The position numbers and the translations under genes are program-made. Below the pieces are notes generated by a model. It was given only the letters and a program-made list of their open reading frames with translations. It was not told the DNA's origin and did not search any database. DNA of 9,774 nucleotides from Bog-756 sp035531955. Lineage in GTDB: Bacteria; Actinomycetota; Acidimicrobiia; Acidimicrobiales; RAAP-2. This document shows positions 1 through 6,522 of the stretch, piece after piece (the stretch's first letter is position 1; every line of letters begins with the position of its first letter). The stretch lies in the NCBI GenBank assembly GCA_035531955.1, contig DATKRZ010000102.1:1-9774 (forward strand). Direction: 5' to 3'.

Positions 1-2303
1 TGGGCGTTCAACAACCCGGCGGTGAACGCGGCCGGGTAGTGCACCTTGCACCAGGCGCTGGAGTACACCAGATAGGCGAACGCCACCGAGTGGCTCTCGG
101 GGAAGCCGAAGTTGGCGAAGGCGGCCAGCGCGGCAAAGACCTGCTCGGCCACGTCCACCCCGACGTCCCGGGCAGCCATGCCGGCGAAGAGGCGGCCGCG
201 GAGCCGCTCCATCCGCTCCCCCGACCGTTTGGCGCTCATGGCTTGGCGCAGCTCGTCGGACTCGGCGGGGGAGAAACCGGCCACGTCGATGGAGATCTGC
301 ATCAACTGCTCCTGAAACAGGGGGACGCCGAGGGTCCGCTTCAGCGACGGCTCCAGCAACGGATGCAGATAGGTGATGGGCTCGGTCCCGTTCCGTCGCC
401 GGATGTAGGGGTGCACGGCATTCCCCTGGATCGGCCCGGGTCGGATGAGGGCGACCTCGATGGCCAGGTCGTAGAAGCACCGGGGCTGCACCCGGGGAAG
501 GGTGCCCATCTGGGCCCGGGACTCCACCTGGAACACCCCGACGGTGTCGGCCCGGCACAACAGGTCGTAGACCTCGTCCTCCTGGCCGAGGCGGGCCAGG
601 TCGATCTCGACCCCGTGGTACTCGCGCACCAGGTCGACCATGTGGTGGAGGGCGGTGAGCATGCCCAGTCCCAGGAGGTCGAACTTGACCAGCCCGGCGG
701 CGGCACAGTCGTCCTTGTCCCACTGGAGCACGCTGCGGCCCGGCATCCGGCCCCACTCCACCGGGCAGATCTCCACCACCGGGCGATCGCAGATCACCAT
801 GCCCCCCGAGTGGATGCCCAGATGCCGGGGGAAGTCGACCACCTCGCCGGCCAGGTCCCGCACCAGCCGGGGGAGGTCGTCACGGTCGCCGATCGGCTCG
901 CCCCGCTGCACCGACTTCGACCACCCGTCCACCTCTTCCACGGAATGCCCGAGGGCCTTGCCGATGTCTCGGATGGCCGACTTCGACCGGTAGGTGATGA
1001 CGTTGGCGACCTGGGCGGCGTGCAGCCGGCCGTACCGCTCGTAGACGTACTGGATGGCCTCTTCCCGTCGGCCCGACTCGATGTCCACGTCGATGTCCGG
1101 CGGCCCGTCGCGGGCGGGGGAGAGGAAGCGCTCGAACAGCAACCCGAGGGAGACGGCGTCGACGTTGGTGATGCCCAGCGCGTAACAGACCGCGGAGGTG
1201 GCCGCCGAGCCCCGGCCCTGGTAGAAGATGTCGTTCTGGCGGCAGAAGGTCACGATGTCCCACACGGTGAGGAAGTAGCCCGGGAACCCGAGGGCATCGA
1301 TGACCTCGAGCTCATGGTCGAGCTGCTTCCATGCTCCCGCCACCCGCTCGGCGTCCCGCGGGCCGTACCGCTCGGTGGCGCCCCGGCGGACCAGCTCCAC
1401 CAACCAGGTCTGTTCGGTGTGTCCGGGCGGCACCGGGAAGTCGGGCAGCCGGGGGGCCACCAGGCGCAGGTCGAAGGCGCACTCGGCGGCGATCTCCGCC
1501 GCCCGCTCCACCGCCCCGGGCCAGCGGGCGAACCGCCGCCGCTGCTCGGCGTCGCCGCGGAGGCAGGCGCTGGGGGAGGGAGGCAGCCAGCCCTCGAGGT
1601 GCTCGAGGGATTCCCGGGCCCGCACCGCGGCCAGGGCGGTGGCCAGGGGGAAGCGGGCGGGGACGGCGTAGTGGACATTGTTGGTGGCCACCGGGGTGAC
1701 CCCCCGTTCGATGGCCAGCAGGGCCAGGGTGTCGTTGCGGGTGGTGTCGATGGGATCGCCGTGGTCCCACAGCTCCACCGCGATGCGGTCGCGTCCGAAC
1801 CGGTCGATCAGCTGGTCGAGAACCCGGGCCGCCGCTGCCGGCCCGCCGGTGGTGACCGCGGTGGCCAGCGCTCCCTTCCGGCAGCCGGTGAGGATCTGCC
1901 AGTGGCCGTGGTGGCGGTCGGCCAGGTCGTCGAGGGTGATGATGGGCTTCCCCTTCTCGCCCCCGGCCAGGTGGGCCTCGGCGATGCCGCGACTGAGACG
2001 GGCATAGCCTCCGGGGTCCCGGGCCAGCACCACCAGATGGGCGCCGTCCGGATCGGGGACCCCGGTGCGGGACGGGGCCGGTGAAGCGGTGTCGGTGACG
2101 GTGAGCTCGGCCCCGAACACGGTGGGGAGACCGAAGGCGCGGGCCGCCTCGGCGAACCGGACGGCGCCGTAGAGACCGTCGTGGTCGGTGAGGGCGACCG
2201 CGGAGAGCCCCAGCCGGACGGCTTCCGCGGCCAGCTCCTCGGGGTGGCTGGCACCGTCGAGGAACGAGAAGTTGGAGTGGGTGTGCAGTTCGGCGTAGGT
2301 CAT
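1..2303 (-). CDS. dnaE2: Error-prone DNA polymerase DnaE2 (ImuC), C-terminus cut by window edge
   Basis: C-family replicative-type polymerase alpha subunit of the error-prone DnaE2/ImuC class, which performs translesion synthesis as the catalytic part of the SOS mutasome in the cytoplasm. The ATG at 2303-2301 opens a PHP domain: residues 7-10 read HTHS and residues 40-43 DHDG. The polymerase palm follows, with PDIDVDIE at residues 402-409 (catalytic aspartates D405 and D407) and the third acidic residue D542 in the LVKFDLLGLG segment. The FPESHSVAFAYLVYSSAW region, typical of DnaE enzymes, lies near the left edge. The frame is open through base 3, giving 767 residues; the family usually has a little over 1,000, so the tail (OB fold and clamp-binding region) lies outside the window. 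A GGAG motif precedes the start. Only 23 bases separate it from the imuB stop, so it is probably the third gene of the SOS operon. Identification is from family motifs seen directly; its role is established for the family. Confidence 0.95.
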   Translation of the reverse strand, partial: MTYAELHTHSNFSFLDGASHPEELAAEAVRLGLSAVALTDHDGLYGAVRFAEAARAFGLPTVFGAELTVTDTASPAPSRTGVPDPDGAHLVVLARDPGGYARLSRGIAEAHLAGGEKGKPIITLDDLADRHHGHWQILTGCRKGALATAVTTGGPAAAARVLDQLIDRFGRDRIAVELWDHGDPIDTTRNDTLALLAIERGVTPVATNNVHYAVPARFPLATALAAVRARESLEHLEGWLPPSPSACLRGDAEQRRRFARWPGAVERAAEIAAECAFDLRLVAPRLPDFPVPPGHTEQTWLVELVRRGATERYGPRDAERVAGAWKQLDHELEVIDALGFPGYFLTVWDIVTFCRQNDIFYQGRGSAATSAVCYALGITNVDAVSLGLLFERFLSPARDGPPDIDVDIESGRREEAIQYVYERYGRLHAAQVANVITYRSKSAIRDIGKALGHSVEEVDGWSKSVQRGEPIGDRDDLPRLVRDLAGEVVDFPRHLGIHSGGMVICDRPVVEICPVEWGRMPGRSVLQWDKDDCAAAGLVKFDLLGLGMLTALHHMVDLVREYHGVEIDLARLGQEDEVYDLLCRADTVGVFQVESRAQMGTLPRVQPRCFYDLAIEVALIRPGPIQGNAVHPYIRRRNGTEPITYLHPLLEPSLKRTLGVPLFQEQLMQISIDVAGFSPAESDELRQAMSAKRSGERMERLRGRLFAGMAARDVGVDVAEQVFAALAAFANFGFPESHSVAFAYLVYSSAWCKVHYPAAFTAGLLNA

Positions 2304-2326
2304 GGTCTCCGAGGGGCGGCGTCGGG

Positions 2327-3415
2327 TCAGTCGTAGGTGGCCTCCACCCACCACCGGCCCCGTTCGGCGAGAAGGAGGCGGGCATGGGCGCCGGTCACCA
2401 CCTGCATGCGGGCACTCCGCCGGCGGGAGCGGGACCACCACCGTTCGTCGGACGGCCACGGCCCGGCCCAGGCCGTCACCGCTGTCCAGGGATGCCGTTC
2501 CACCGACAGGCGGTCGGGGATGGCGGTGAGGAGGCCCCGGCCGGAGACGGCCACCGGGGTCCCGTCCCCGTCGACCAGCTCGGCCGGGAGGGGATCGGCA
2601 TGGACGGTGACCGGGGCCGGAGGCGGGATCCGACCCGGCCAGGGAGCGTGGACGGTGGAGGTGTCGGGTGCCTCATGGGCATTCCAGGTGACGAACCGGG
2701 CCTGTTCGGACGGGCTGCGCCCTCCCTGGAGCCGGACGGTGACCACGCTGTCGGGACCGAGAAGATGCTGCACTGCCGCCAGGGCGCGGGCGGCGCGGGC
2801 ATCGGTGTCGCTCACCCCTCCCCAGAACCCGGACTGGCCGGCCGCCACCGGCCCCCCGTTGCGTAGCCGGTCGACCCGCCGACCGGTGGCCGAGAGGCGC
2901 AGCTCGCCCGGCTCGCGGAGCTCGCCGCTCTGCCCGGTGGCCACCAGGTGGCAGACAACGCCGTCGGCCCCGAAGCGGCCGAGGACATGGGGCTCGGGGA
3001 GGGAGGCGAAGTCCCCGATGGTACGGAGGCCCAACCGCGCCAACAACTTGGCCAGCTCGGGATTTCCCAGTGCCTCCACCGGGAACGGGGCGAGGAACTC
3101 CCGGGTCTTCCCGGCCGGGACGACCCGGCCGACCCGGGCGGCCAGGACCGCGGCGAACAGCCCGTCGGCGATGCCCACCTCGACCGGGGTGACCTCGGCG
3201 GCCACCGCGGCGAACAACACCACCAGCGCCTCCTCGCCTCCGAAATAGCGGGCCGGCCCGCGGGCCGGGAGCGAACAGATGCCGGGTCGGACGACGGTGA
3301 CCCACGGGCAGTAGGCCTCCAGGGCACTGATCACCTGGATGAACTGCCGGAGGGTGGCTCCCCCCTCGTCCTCCTCGAGGAGCTCGGGGCAGCGGACGAC
3401 GAGCAGGCGGTCCAT
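2327..3415 (-). CDS. imuB: Compact ImuB, Y-family polymerase-like mutasome adaptor
   Basis: 362 residues. ImuB is a catalytically inactive Y-family relative that links the beta clamp, ImuA' and DnaE2. The sequence shows LVVRCPEL at residues 5-12, VVRPGICSLPARGPARYFGG at 41-60, the GIADGLFAAVLAARVGRVVP segment at 81-100, LARLGLRTIGDFASLP at 125-140 (helix-hairpin-helix thumb), FWGG at 197-200 inside GQSGFWGG (where other ImuB proteins carry a beta-clamp motif such as QLPLWG), and the typical ending WAGPWPSDERWW...RWWVEATYD. Usual length is around 500. From memory of the family, about 50-60 residues of the fingers region are missing after LVVRCP, and the little-finger domain is missing between about residues 170 and 185, without any visible frameshift. 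The ATG at 3415 follows the imuA' stop by 7 bases; an ATG at 3457 would add 14 unlike residues overlapping imuA' and is not preferred. Whether the short form works is inference. Confidence 0.88.
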   Translation of the reverse strand: MDRLLVVRCPELLEEDEGGATLRQFIQVISALEAYCPWVTVVRPGICSLPARGPARYFGGEEALVVLFAAVAAEVTPVEVGIADGLFAAVLAARVGRVVPAGKTREFLAPFPVEALGNPELAKLLARLGLRTIGDFASLPEPHVLGRFGADGVVCHLVATGQSGELREPGELRLSATGRRVDRLRNGGPVAAGQSGFWGGVSDTDARAARALAAVQHLLGPDSVVTVRLQGGRSPSEQARFVTWNAHEAPDTSTVHAPWPGRIPPPAPVTVHADPLPAELVDGDGTPVAVSGRGLLTAIPDRLSVERHPWTAVTAWAGPWPSDERWWSRSRRRSARMQVVTGAHARLLLAERGRWWVEATYD

Positions 3416-3422
3416 GCTCGGC

Positions 3423-4199
3423 TCAGTCCGTGGCCGGTGTCGGGGCGGGAGCAGCATCCTCGACGGTCTCGATCGACCCGGTGGGGGACGGCAGCCACAG
3501 CTGCTGGACGACCGGGCGCGTCGCCGAACGACGACCGGTGGCGGTCACCGTCATCCGCCGACGACGGAGGTAGCCCTCACCGCTTCCGATGCCGTCCCAG
3601 TGGACGGCATCGATGGTCAGACGCATGTCGGGACACTCGGGCCACCCGGCGCGCCCCGGCAGCACGACGAGGATCGCCCGGCGTTCTTTGGCCCGGGCGA
3701 TCAGCCGCCGGGCCATGGCCGGCCGCGGCGGGAACGGCGGGCAGAGCACCACCAGGTCCGCCCCGTCGATCATGGCCGCGGTGGCTTCGGCCCACGCCGG
3801 ACCCGGCCGGGGCACCAGGACGAACCGGACCAGGTCGATCCCGAGGTCGCGGGCGGCCACCGCGCCCACCCCCGGGATCCCGACGGCCGCGCACCACGAC
3901 CCGGCGTGAGACGCTCGGGCCAGCAGGGCCAGCGCCAGGGTGACCCCGCCGCCGACCGCCTCACCACCGCGGGTCCCATCGGTGCGGCCGACGGTGCCGC
4001 CGCCGGTGACGACGACGGTGCCGCCCCGCCGGAGACTCCGGTCGGGGAACAGGCGGTCGAGAGGCGCGGCCACCGGCAACAGGTGGGTCTGGCTCGACGA
4101 GGTCGGCCGGGTCCGCTCGGCCAGGATGGCCAGGGATTCCTTGGTCTTCTCCCTGGTCAGAGCGGTGCCAACCGACGGGTTGGCCGATGATACGAACAT
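3423..4199 (-). CDS. imuA': ImuA' RecA-like mutasome protein
   Basis: 258 residues. ImuA' is the RecA-related partner of ImuB and DnaE2 in actinobacterial SOS mutagenesis. The N-terminal helix TREKTKESLAILAERT (15-30) and LDRLFPDRSLRRGG (47-60) match the family layout. A strand-and-loop region with many glycines follows, then VTLALALLARAS (86-97), GSWCAAVGIPGVGAVAARDLG (100-120), a DLVVLCPPFPPRP segment, and an ending in QLWLPSPTG typical of this family. The Walker A loop is degenerate: where RecA has GPESSGKT the sequence reads GGEAVGGG (78-85), so the ATP-binding lysine is absent. The only ATG start lies inside the SOS palindrome, so the mRNA may have almost no leader. TTG (4079) and GTG (4073) are in-frame alternatives but would remove the conserved first helix. 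First gene of the probable imuA'-imuB-dnaE2 operon. The name rests on family resemblance plus context. Confidence 0.85.
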   Translation of the reverse strand: MFVSSANPSVGTALTREKTKESLAILAERTRPTSSSQTHLLPVAAPLDRLFPDRSLRRGGTVVVTGGGTVGRTDGTRGGEAVGGGVTLALALLARASHAGSWCAAVGIPGVGAVAARDLGIDLVRFVLVPRPGPAWAEATAAMIDGADLVVLCPPFPPRPAMARRLIARAKERRAILVVLPGRAGWPECPDMRLTIDAVHWDGIGSGEGYLRRRRMTVTATGRRSATRPVVQQLWLPSPTGSIETVEDAAPAPTPATD

Positions 4200-4327
4200 A
4201 TGTTCGTACAGTAGTCCGTCGATGGCGGGAGTGCTCCGGCGAGTTCTTCGCGGCCGCCAACGAGGATGCCCACCGGGTCTTCCTGGCCGTGAAGGAACAC
4301 CCGCCGGAGTTTTTGGCGGCCTTCTGA
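4187..4327 (+). CDS. Possible 46-residue small protein or gene remnant
   Basis: A short frame runs from ATG at 4187 to TGA at 4325-4327, divergent from imuA'. Its second half (GEFFAAANEDAHRVFLAVKE followed by HPPEFLAAF) uses codons with strong third-position G/C (GAG TTC TTC GCG GCC GCC AAC GAG), like a real gene. The first half runs through the SOS box and is less convincing. No Shine-Dalgarno sequence precedes the ATG, and no other usable start exists in frame until near the end. It could be an SOS-linked small protein, the tail of an eroded gene, or chance. I recognise no family. Confidence 0.25.
   Translation: MIRTYVRTVVRRWRECSGEFFAAANEDAHRVFLAVKEHPPEFLAAF
4191..4208. promoter_or_regulatory. 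LexA/SOS box, perfect 18-base palindrome
   Basis: TACGAACATATGTTCGTA reads the same on both strands and contains CGAAC-N4-GTTCG, the core of the actinobacterial LexA operator. It overlaps the imuA' start codon (ATG at 4199-4197) and stands immediately before an SOS mutagenesis operon, exactly where LexA would block transcription until DNA damage. That LexA binds here is inference from motif and context. Confidence 0.92.
4208..4213 (-). promoter_or_regulatory. Possible -10 element of the imuA' operon
   Basis: The minus strand reads TACTGT, fitting the TAnnnT pattern of an actinobacterial -10 box. It ends 8 bases before the imuA' ATG and abuts the LexA palindrome. It would place transcription start within a few bases of the start codon, giving a leaderless or near-leaderless mRNA. 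No good -35 box is visible. Tentative. Confidence 0.35.
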
Positions 4328-4662
4328 TGACCTTGGTGTGACCTCATCGTGACCGACAGAAGATCCGCAAAAGATCGGCAAGAAAATTCCTCCGGAGTGC
4401 ACCACATGGGCCGATCGGCTGGATACGATGTGGCCACCAGAGAGAGGAGGTGGTCCAACTGAGCAATCAACGTTTTGGGATCCTGGAGGTGACTGGCCGC
4501 TAAGGCGGCCCGCTGTACCACCTGGCGAAATCCAGCCAGCACCCACTGGGCGACTTAGCCGGGCCCCTATCCCACCCGGCGCAGTAGGGAACTCAGTGCC
4601 TTACTCAGCAAATATTGCAAGCGACCGGGCGCCCTTCGGGGCGCTCTGTCGCGTCCGGGGAC
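4328..4662. other. Intergenic stretch without a convincing gene
   Basis: This stretch separates the catabolic genes from the SOS cassette and is visibly richer in A/T than either side. It holds three hairpins: 4431-4457 (TGGCCACC against GGTGGTCCA with one bulged T), 4495-4510 (GGCCGC-TAAG-GCGGCC) and 4627-4646. A minus-strand frame from a GTG at 4542 gives protein-like text (TLIAQLDHLLSLVATSYPAD), but it runs on through imuA' in a different frame, lacks the GC codon bias of the neighbours and has no clear ribosome site. I see no tRNA or known RNA family. A degraded gene or a small RNA remains possible. Confidence 0.5.
4627..4646 (-). terminator. Hairpin downstream of the alcohol dehydrogenase gene
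   Basis: GGGCGCCC and GGGCGCTC pair around the 4-base loop TTCG (CGAA in the minus-strand transcript), an 8-pair stem with one G-T wobble. It lies 16 bases past the dehydrogenase stop, where the minus-strand operon should end. Only a broken T-rich segment follows, so it is either a weak intrinsic terminator or an mRNA 3' stabiliser. Confidence 0.5.
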
Positions 4663-5757
4663 TCAGCCGGCGGGGACCAGCACCGGTTTGATGACCCGGC
4701 CGCTGAGCGAAGCCTGCTCGGCTTCGTTGATCTGATCGAGCGGGAAGGTCTCGATCAGCCGGTCGAACGGGAAGCGCCCCTCTCGCCAGAGATCGAGCAA
4801 GCGCGGGATGAGATGGCCCGGCTCGGCCCCGCCCTCGAGGATGCCCTTCACGGTCTTACCGACCAGGGCGACGCCGTCGAGGACGAGGTCGCCGGTCTGA
4901 ATGCCGACCAGGCCGCACACCCCGGCCATTCGCAGCGCGGCAATGGCGTTCGCCATGACCGCGGGGTTCCCGGTGGTGTCGAAACTGAAGTGGGCGCCCC
5001 CTCCGGCGATGGCCTGCACCTGGGCGACGACATCGGGATCGGTTCCGTCGACGGCATGGGTGGCGCCGAGCTCCAACGCGAGGTCGAGCCGGTGGCGGTG
5101 GATGTCGACGGCCACGATGGTGGACGCACCGGCCACCCGGCCGGCCATGACCGCGGCGAGCCCGACCGCGCCGGTTCCGAAGACGACCAGGCTCGTCTCC
5201 GGCTGGACATCCAGAGCCACCAGGATCGATCCGGCGCCGGTGAGGATCCCGCAGCCGAGCGGGCCGAGCAGCTCGAGGGGAAGGTCGGCGTCCACGACCA
5301 CCGTATTGCGAGCGGTGGCCAGGCAGTGGGAGGCCAGCGACGACTGGGCGAACCAGCGGGACGACACCTCCGCACCGGACCCATCCCGGACCGCGGTGGA
5401 ACCATCGACCTCGCGGCCGAAGAGGTTCCTCAAGAAGAACGTGTCGCAGTACGCAGAGGCACCTGACGCACAGTTCTCACAGGTGCCACACGAGTCGAAG
5501 GAAAGGACGACGTGATCGCCGACCGCGATCCCATCGACGTCCGACCCGATGGCCTCGACGACGCCACTCCCTTCGTGGCCGGTGATGATCGGCAGTGGGG
5601 CGAAGTACCCGGGTGTCCGGGGCAACACGTCGGTGTGGCACATGCCGGTACCGGCGATCCGCACCAGCACCTGGTCGGGTCCGGGCGAAGCGAGCTCGAC
5701 GTCCTCGAGTTCGTAGGGGCGGTCAGGTGCCCGCAGAACCGCCGCGGTGATCTCCAT
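4663..5757 (-). CDS. Zinc-dependent NAD alcohol dehydrogenase, aryl/benzyl-alcohol type
   Basis: 364 residues, full length for a medium-chain zinc dehydrogenase that oxidises an alcohol to an aldehyde or the reverse. Visible parts: catalytic-zinc ligands C40 (GMCHTD), H61 with E62 (GHEGSG) and C169 (PLGCGILTGAGS); the four structural-zinc cysteines C90, C93, C96 and C104 (C-x2-C-x2-C-x7-C); the Rossmann loop GTGAVG at 194-199; and D218 at the end of the second strand, which favours NAD over NADP. The overall pattern, including the N-terminal MEITAAVLR, WFAQSSLASH and the ending SGRVIKPVL, resembles XylB-like benzyl-alcohol or terpene-alcohol dehydrogenases. AGGAGG lies 4 bases before the ATG, a strong ribosome site. 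It is probably the last gene of the catabolic string, 26 bases after the gene at 5784-6518. The exact substrate cannot be read from sequence. Confidence 0.93.
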   Translation of the reverse strand: MEITAAVLRAPDRPYELEDVELASPGPDQVLVRIAGTGMCHTDVLPRTPGYFAPLPIITGHEGSGVVEAIGSDVDGIAVGDHVVLSFDSCGTCENCASGASAYCDTFFLRNLFGREVDGSTAVRDGSGAEVSSRWFAQSSLASHCLATARNTVVVDADLPLELLGPLGCGILTGAGSILVALDVQPETSLVVFGTGAVGLAAVMAGRVAGASTIVAVDIHRHRLDLALELGATHAVDGTDPDVVAQVQAIAGGGAHFSFDTTGNPAVMANAIAALRMAGVCGLVGIQTGDLVLDGVALVGKTVKGILEGGAEPGHLIPRLLDLWREGRFPFDRLIETFPLDQINEAEQASLSGRVIKPVLVPAG

Positions 5758-5783
5758 GGTTCCTCCTGGTCGTTGTGGCGAGG

Positions 5784-6518
5784 TCATTCCTCCCAGTCGA
5801 CCCGGTCGGAGCGGGCCGGCTGGCGATGGGTCCGGAACGGGCAGAGGGGCGCGTCCACCAGGAGGAACCGCTGGGTCGAGGTGGTCTGCTCGAGATTCCG
5901 ATCCCGCCACGTGACCAGTGGGGGGTGGGTCCGCCGGGCCTTCTCGAACTCGGCCCACTGTTCCCAGGTCGGGATGGCCCACAACAAGAAGCACTCGGAG
6001 TCGTCGATCATCAGGGTCTCCCAGGCGCCGGCCAGCTCCCAGCCGAACTCCTGGTACACGGGGATGGCCTCCTGGCGGACGACCTCCAGGTACTCGGCCG
6101 AGGTACCGGGGGGGACCCGGATCCACTCGTGGGCGTAGGTCTCGCCGGTCACGCCATCGGCGCACAGCTCGGTGCTGGTCCGGGTCCAGGGGGCGGGGGC
6201 CAACAGGCGATCCATTCCCCCGGACCGGAAGGTGGCGGCGGTGGCCCACCACTTGGCCAATTTCGGGTCCTGCAGCGTGGTGTGGTTGAACTCGTACCGG
6301 AACGAGGTTGCCAGCCCGTCGAGACCGTCCTCCTCCCAGAGGTTGACCACCTCCGGCCACTTCCGGGTGCTCCCGACCACTCCCCATACCCCGTAGCAGA
6401 GCTGGTTGCGTTCCTCCTGGGCCGAGGGGCTGAAGTTGGCCGTCATGTGGTGCATGTAGTCGGCGCGGTGGTGGCCGATGATGTCGATGAACTCGTGGAT
6501 GTACACCTTTTCGTTCAC
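5784..6518 (-). CDS. Two-repeat protein, probable NIPSNAP/dimeric alpha-beta barrel type
   Basis: 244 residues from a GTG start; function unknown. It appears to contain two similar halves. The first has VYIHEFIDIIG (5-15), YMHHM, then YGVWGVVGSTRKWPEVVNLWE (42-62). The second has YAHEWIRVPPG (128-138), EYLEVVRQEAIPVYQEFGWELAGAW (142-166), then CFLLWAIPTWEQWAEFEK (176-193). Each half runs strand, helix, strand, strand, then a WxxxxEFE-like helix, the layout of NIPSNAP or ABM-type ferredoxin-like barrels; this is a fold guess, not a recognised family. There is no signal peptide or membrane segment. It starts 4 bases after the SDR stop, whose TGA falls inside the weak ribosome site TGAGG, so the two are probably translationally coupled. 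The position between a dehydrogenase and an alcohol dehydrogenase suggests a catabolic helper or an uncharacterised enzyme acting on a pathway intermediate. Confidence 0.8.
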   Translation of the reverse strand: MNEKVYIHEFIDIIGHHRADYMHHMTANFSPSAQEERNQLCYGVWGVVGSTRKWPEVVNLWEEDGLDGLATSFRYEFNHTTLQDPKLAKWWATAATFRSGGMDRLLAPAPWTRTSTELCADGVTGETYAHEWIRVPPGTSAEYLEVVRQEAIPVYQEFGWELAGAWETLMIDDSECFLLWAIPTWEQWAEFEKARRTHPPLVTWRDRNLEQTTSTQRFLLVDAPLCPFRTHRQPARSDRVDWEE

Positions 6519-6522
6519 GGCC

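Noticed and set aside
39..2084. A 681-residue open frame on the plus strand
   Set aside because: It lies antisense to dnaE2, which has clear PHP and polymerase motifs. The translation is low-complexity, rich in G, H, D, P and V, a normal result of high-GC coding DNA read backwards.
1312..2385. A 357-residue minus-strand frame rich in R, P and G
   Set aside because: It overlaps dnaE2 in another frame; the composition shows it to be an out-of-frame reading.
3416..3457. An earlier imuB start (ATG at 3457)
   Set aside because: It adds 14 residues unlike the family and overlaps imuA'; a stop lies further upstream, and it does not restore the missing fingers region.
3961..4542. A 193-residue minus-strand frame starting in the intergenic stretch
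   Set aside because: Its first part reads somewhat like protein, but most of its length overlaps imuA' in another frame and turns into arginine-rich text; no ribosome site or codon bias supports it.
4328..4662. A tRNA, CRISPR array or insertion sequence in the intergenic stretch
   Set aside because: No T-arm GGTTCGA-type sequence, no regularly spaced repeats, and no transposase frame or terminal inverted repeats were seen.
5758..6387. An extension of the alcohol dehydrogenase to 574 residues
   Set aside because: The extra part overlaps the two-repeat protein gene out of frame and is low-complexity; the ATG at 5757 has AGGAGG and a typical MEITAAVLR start.
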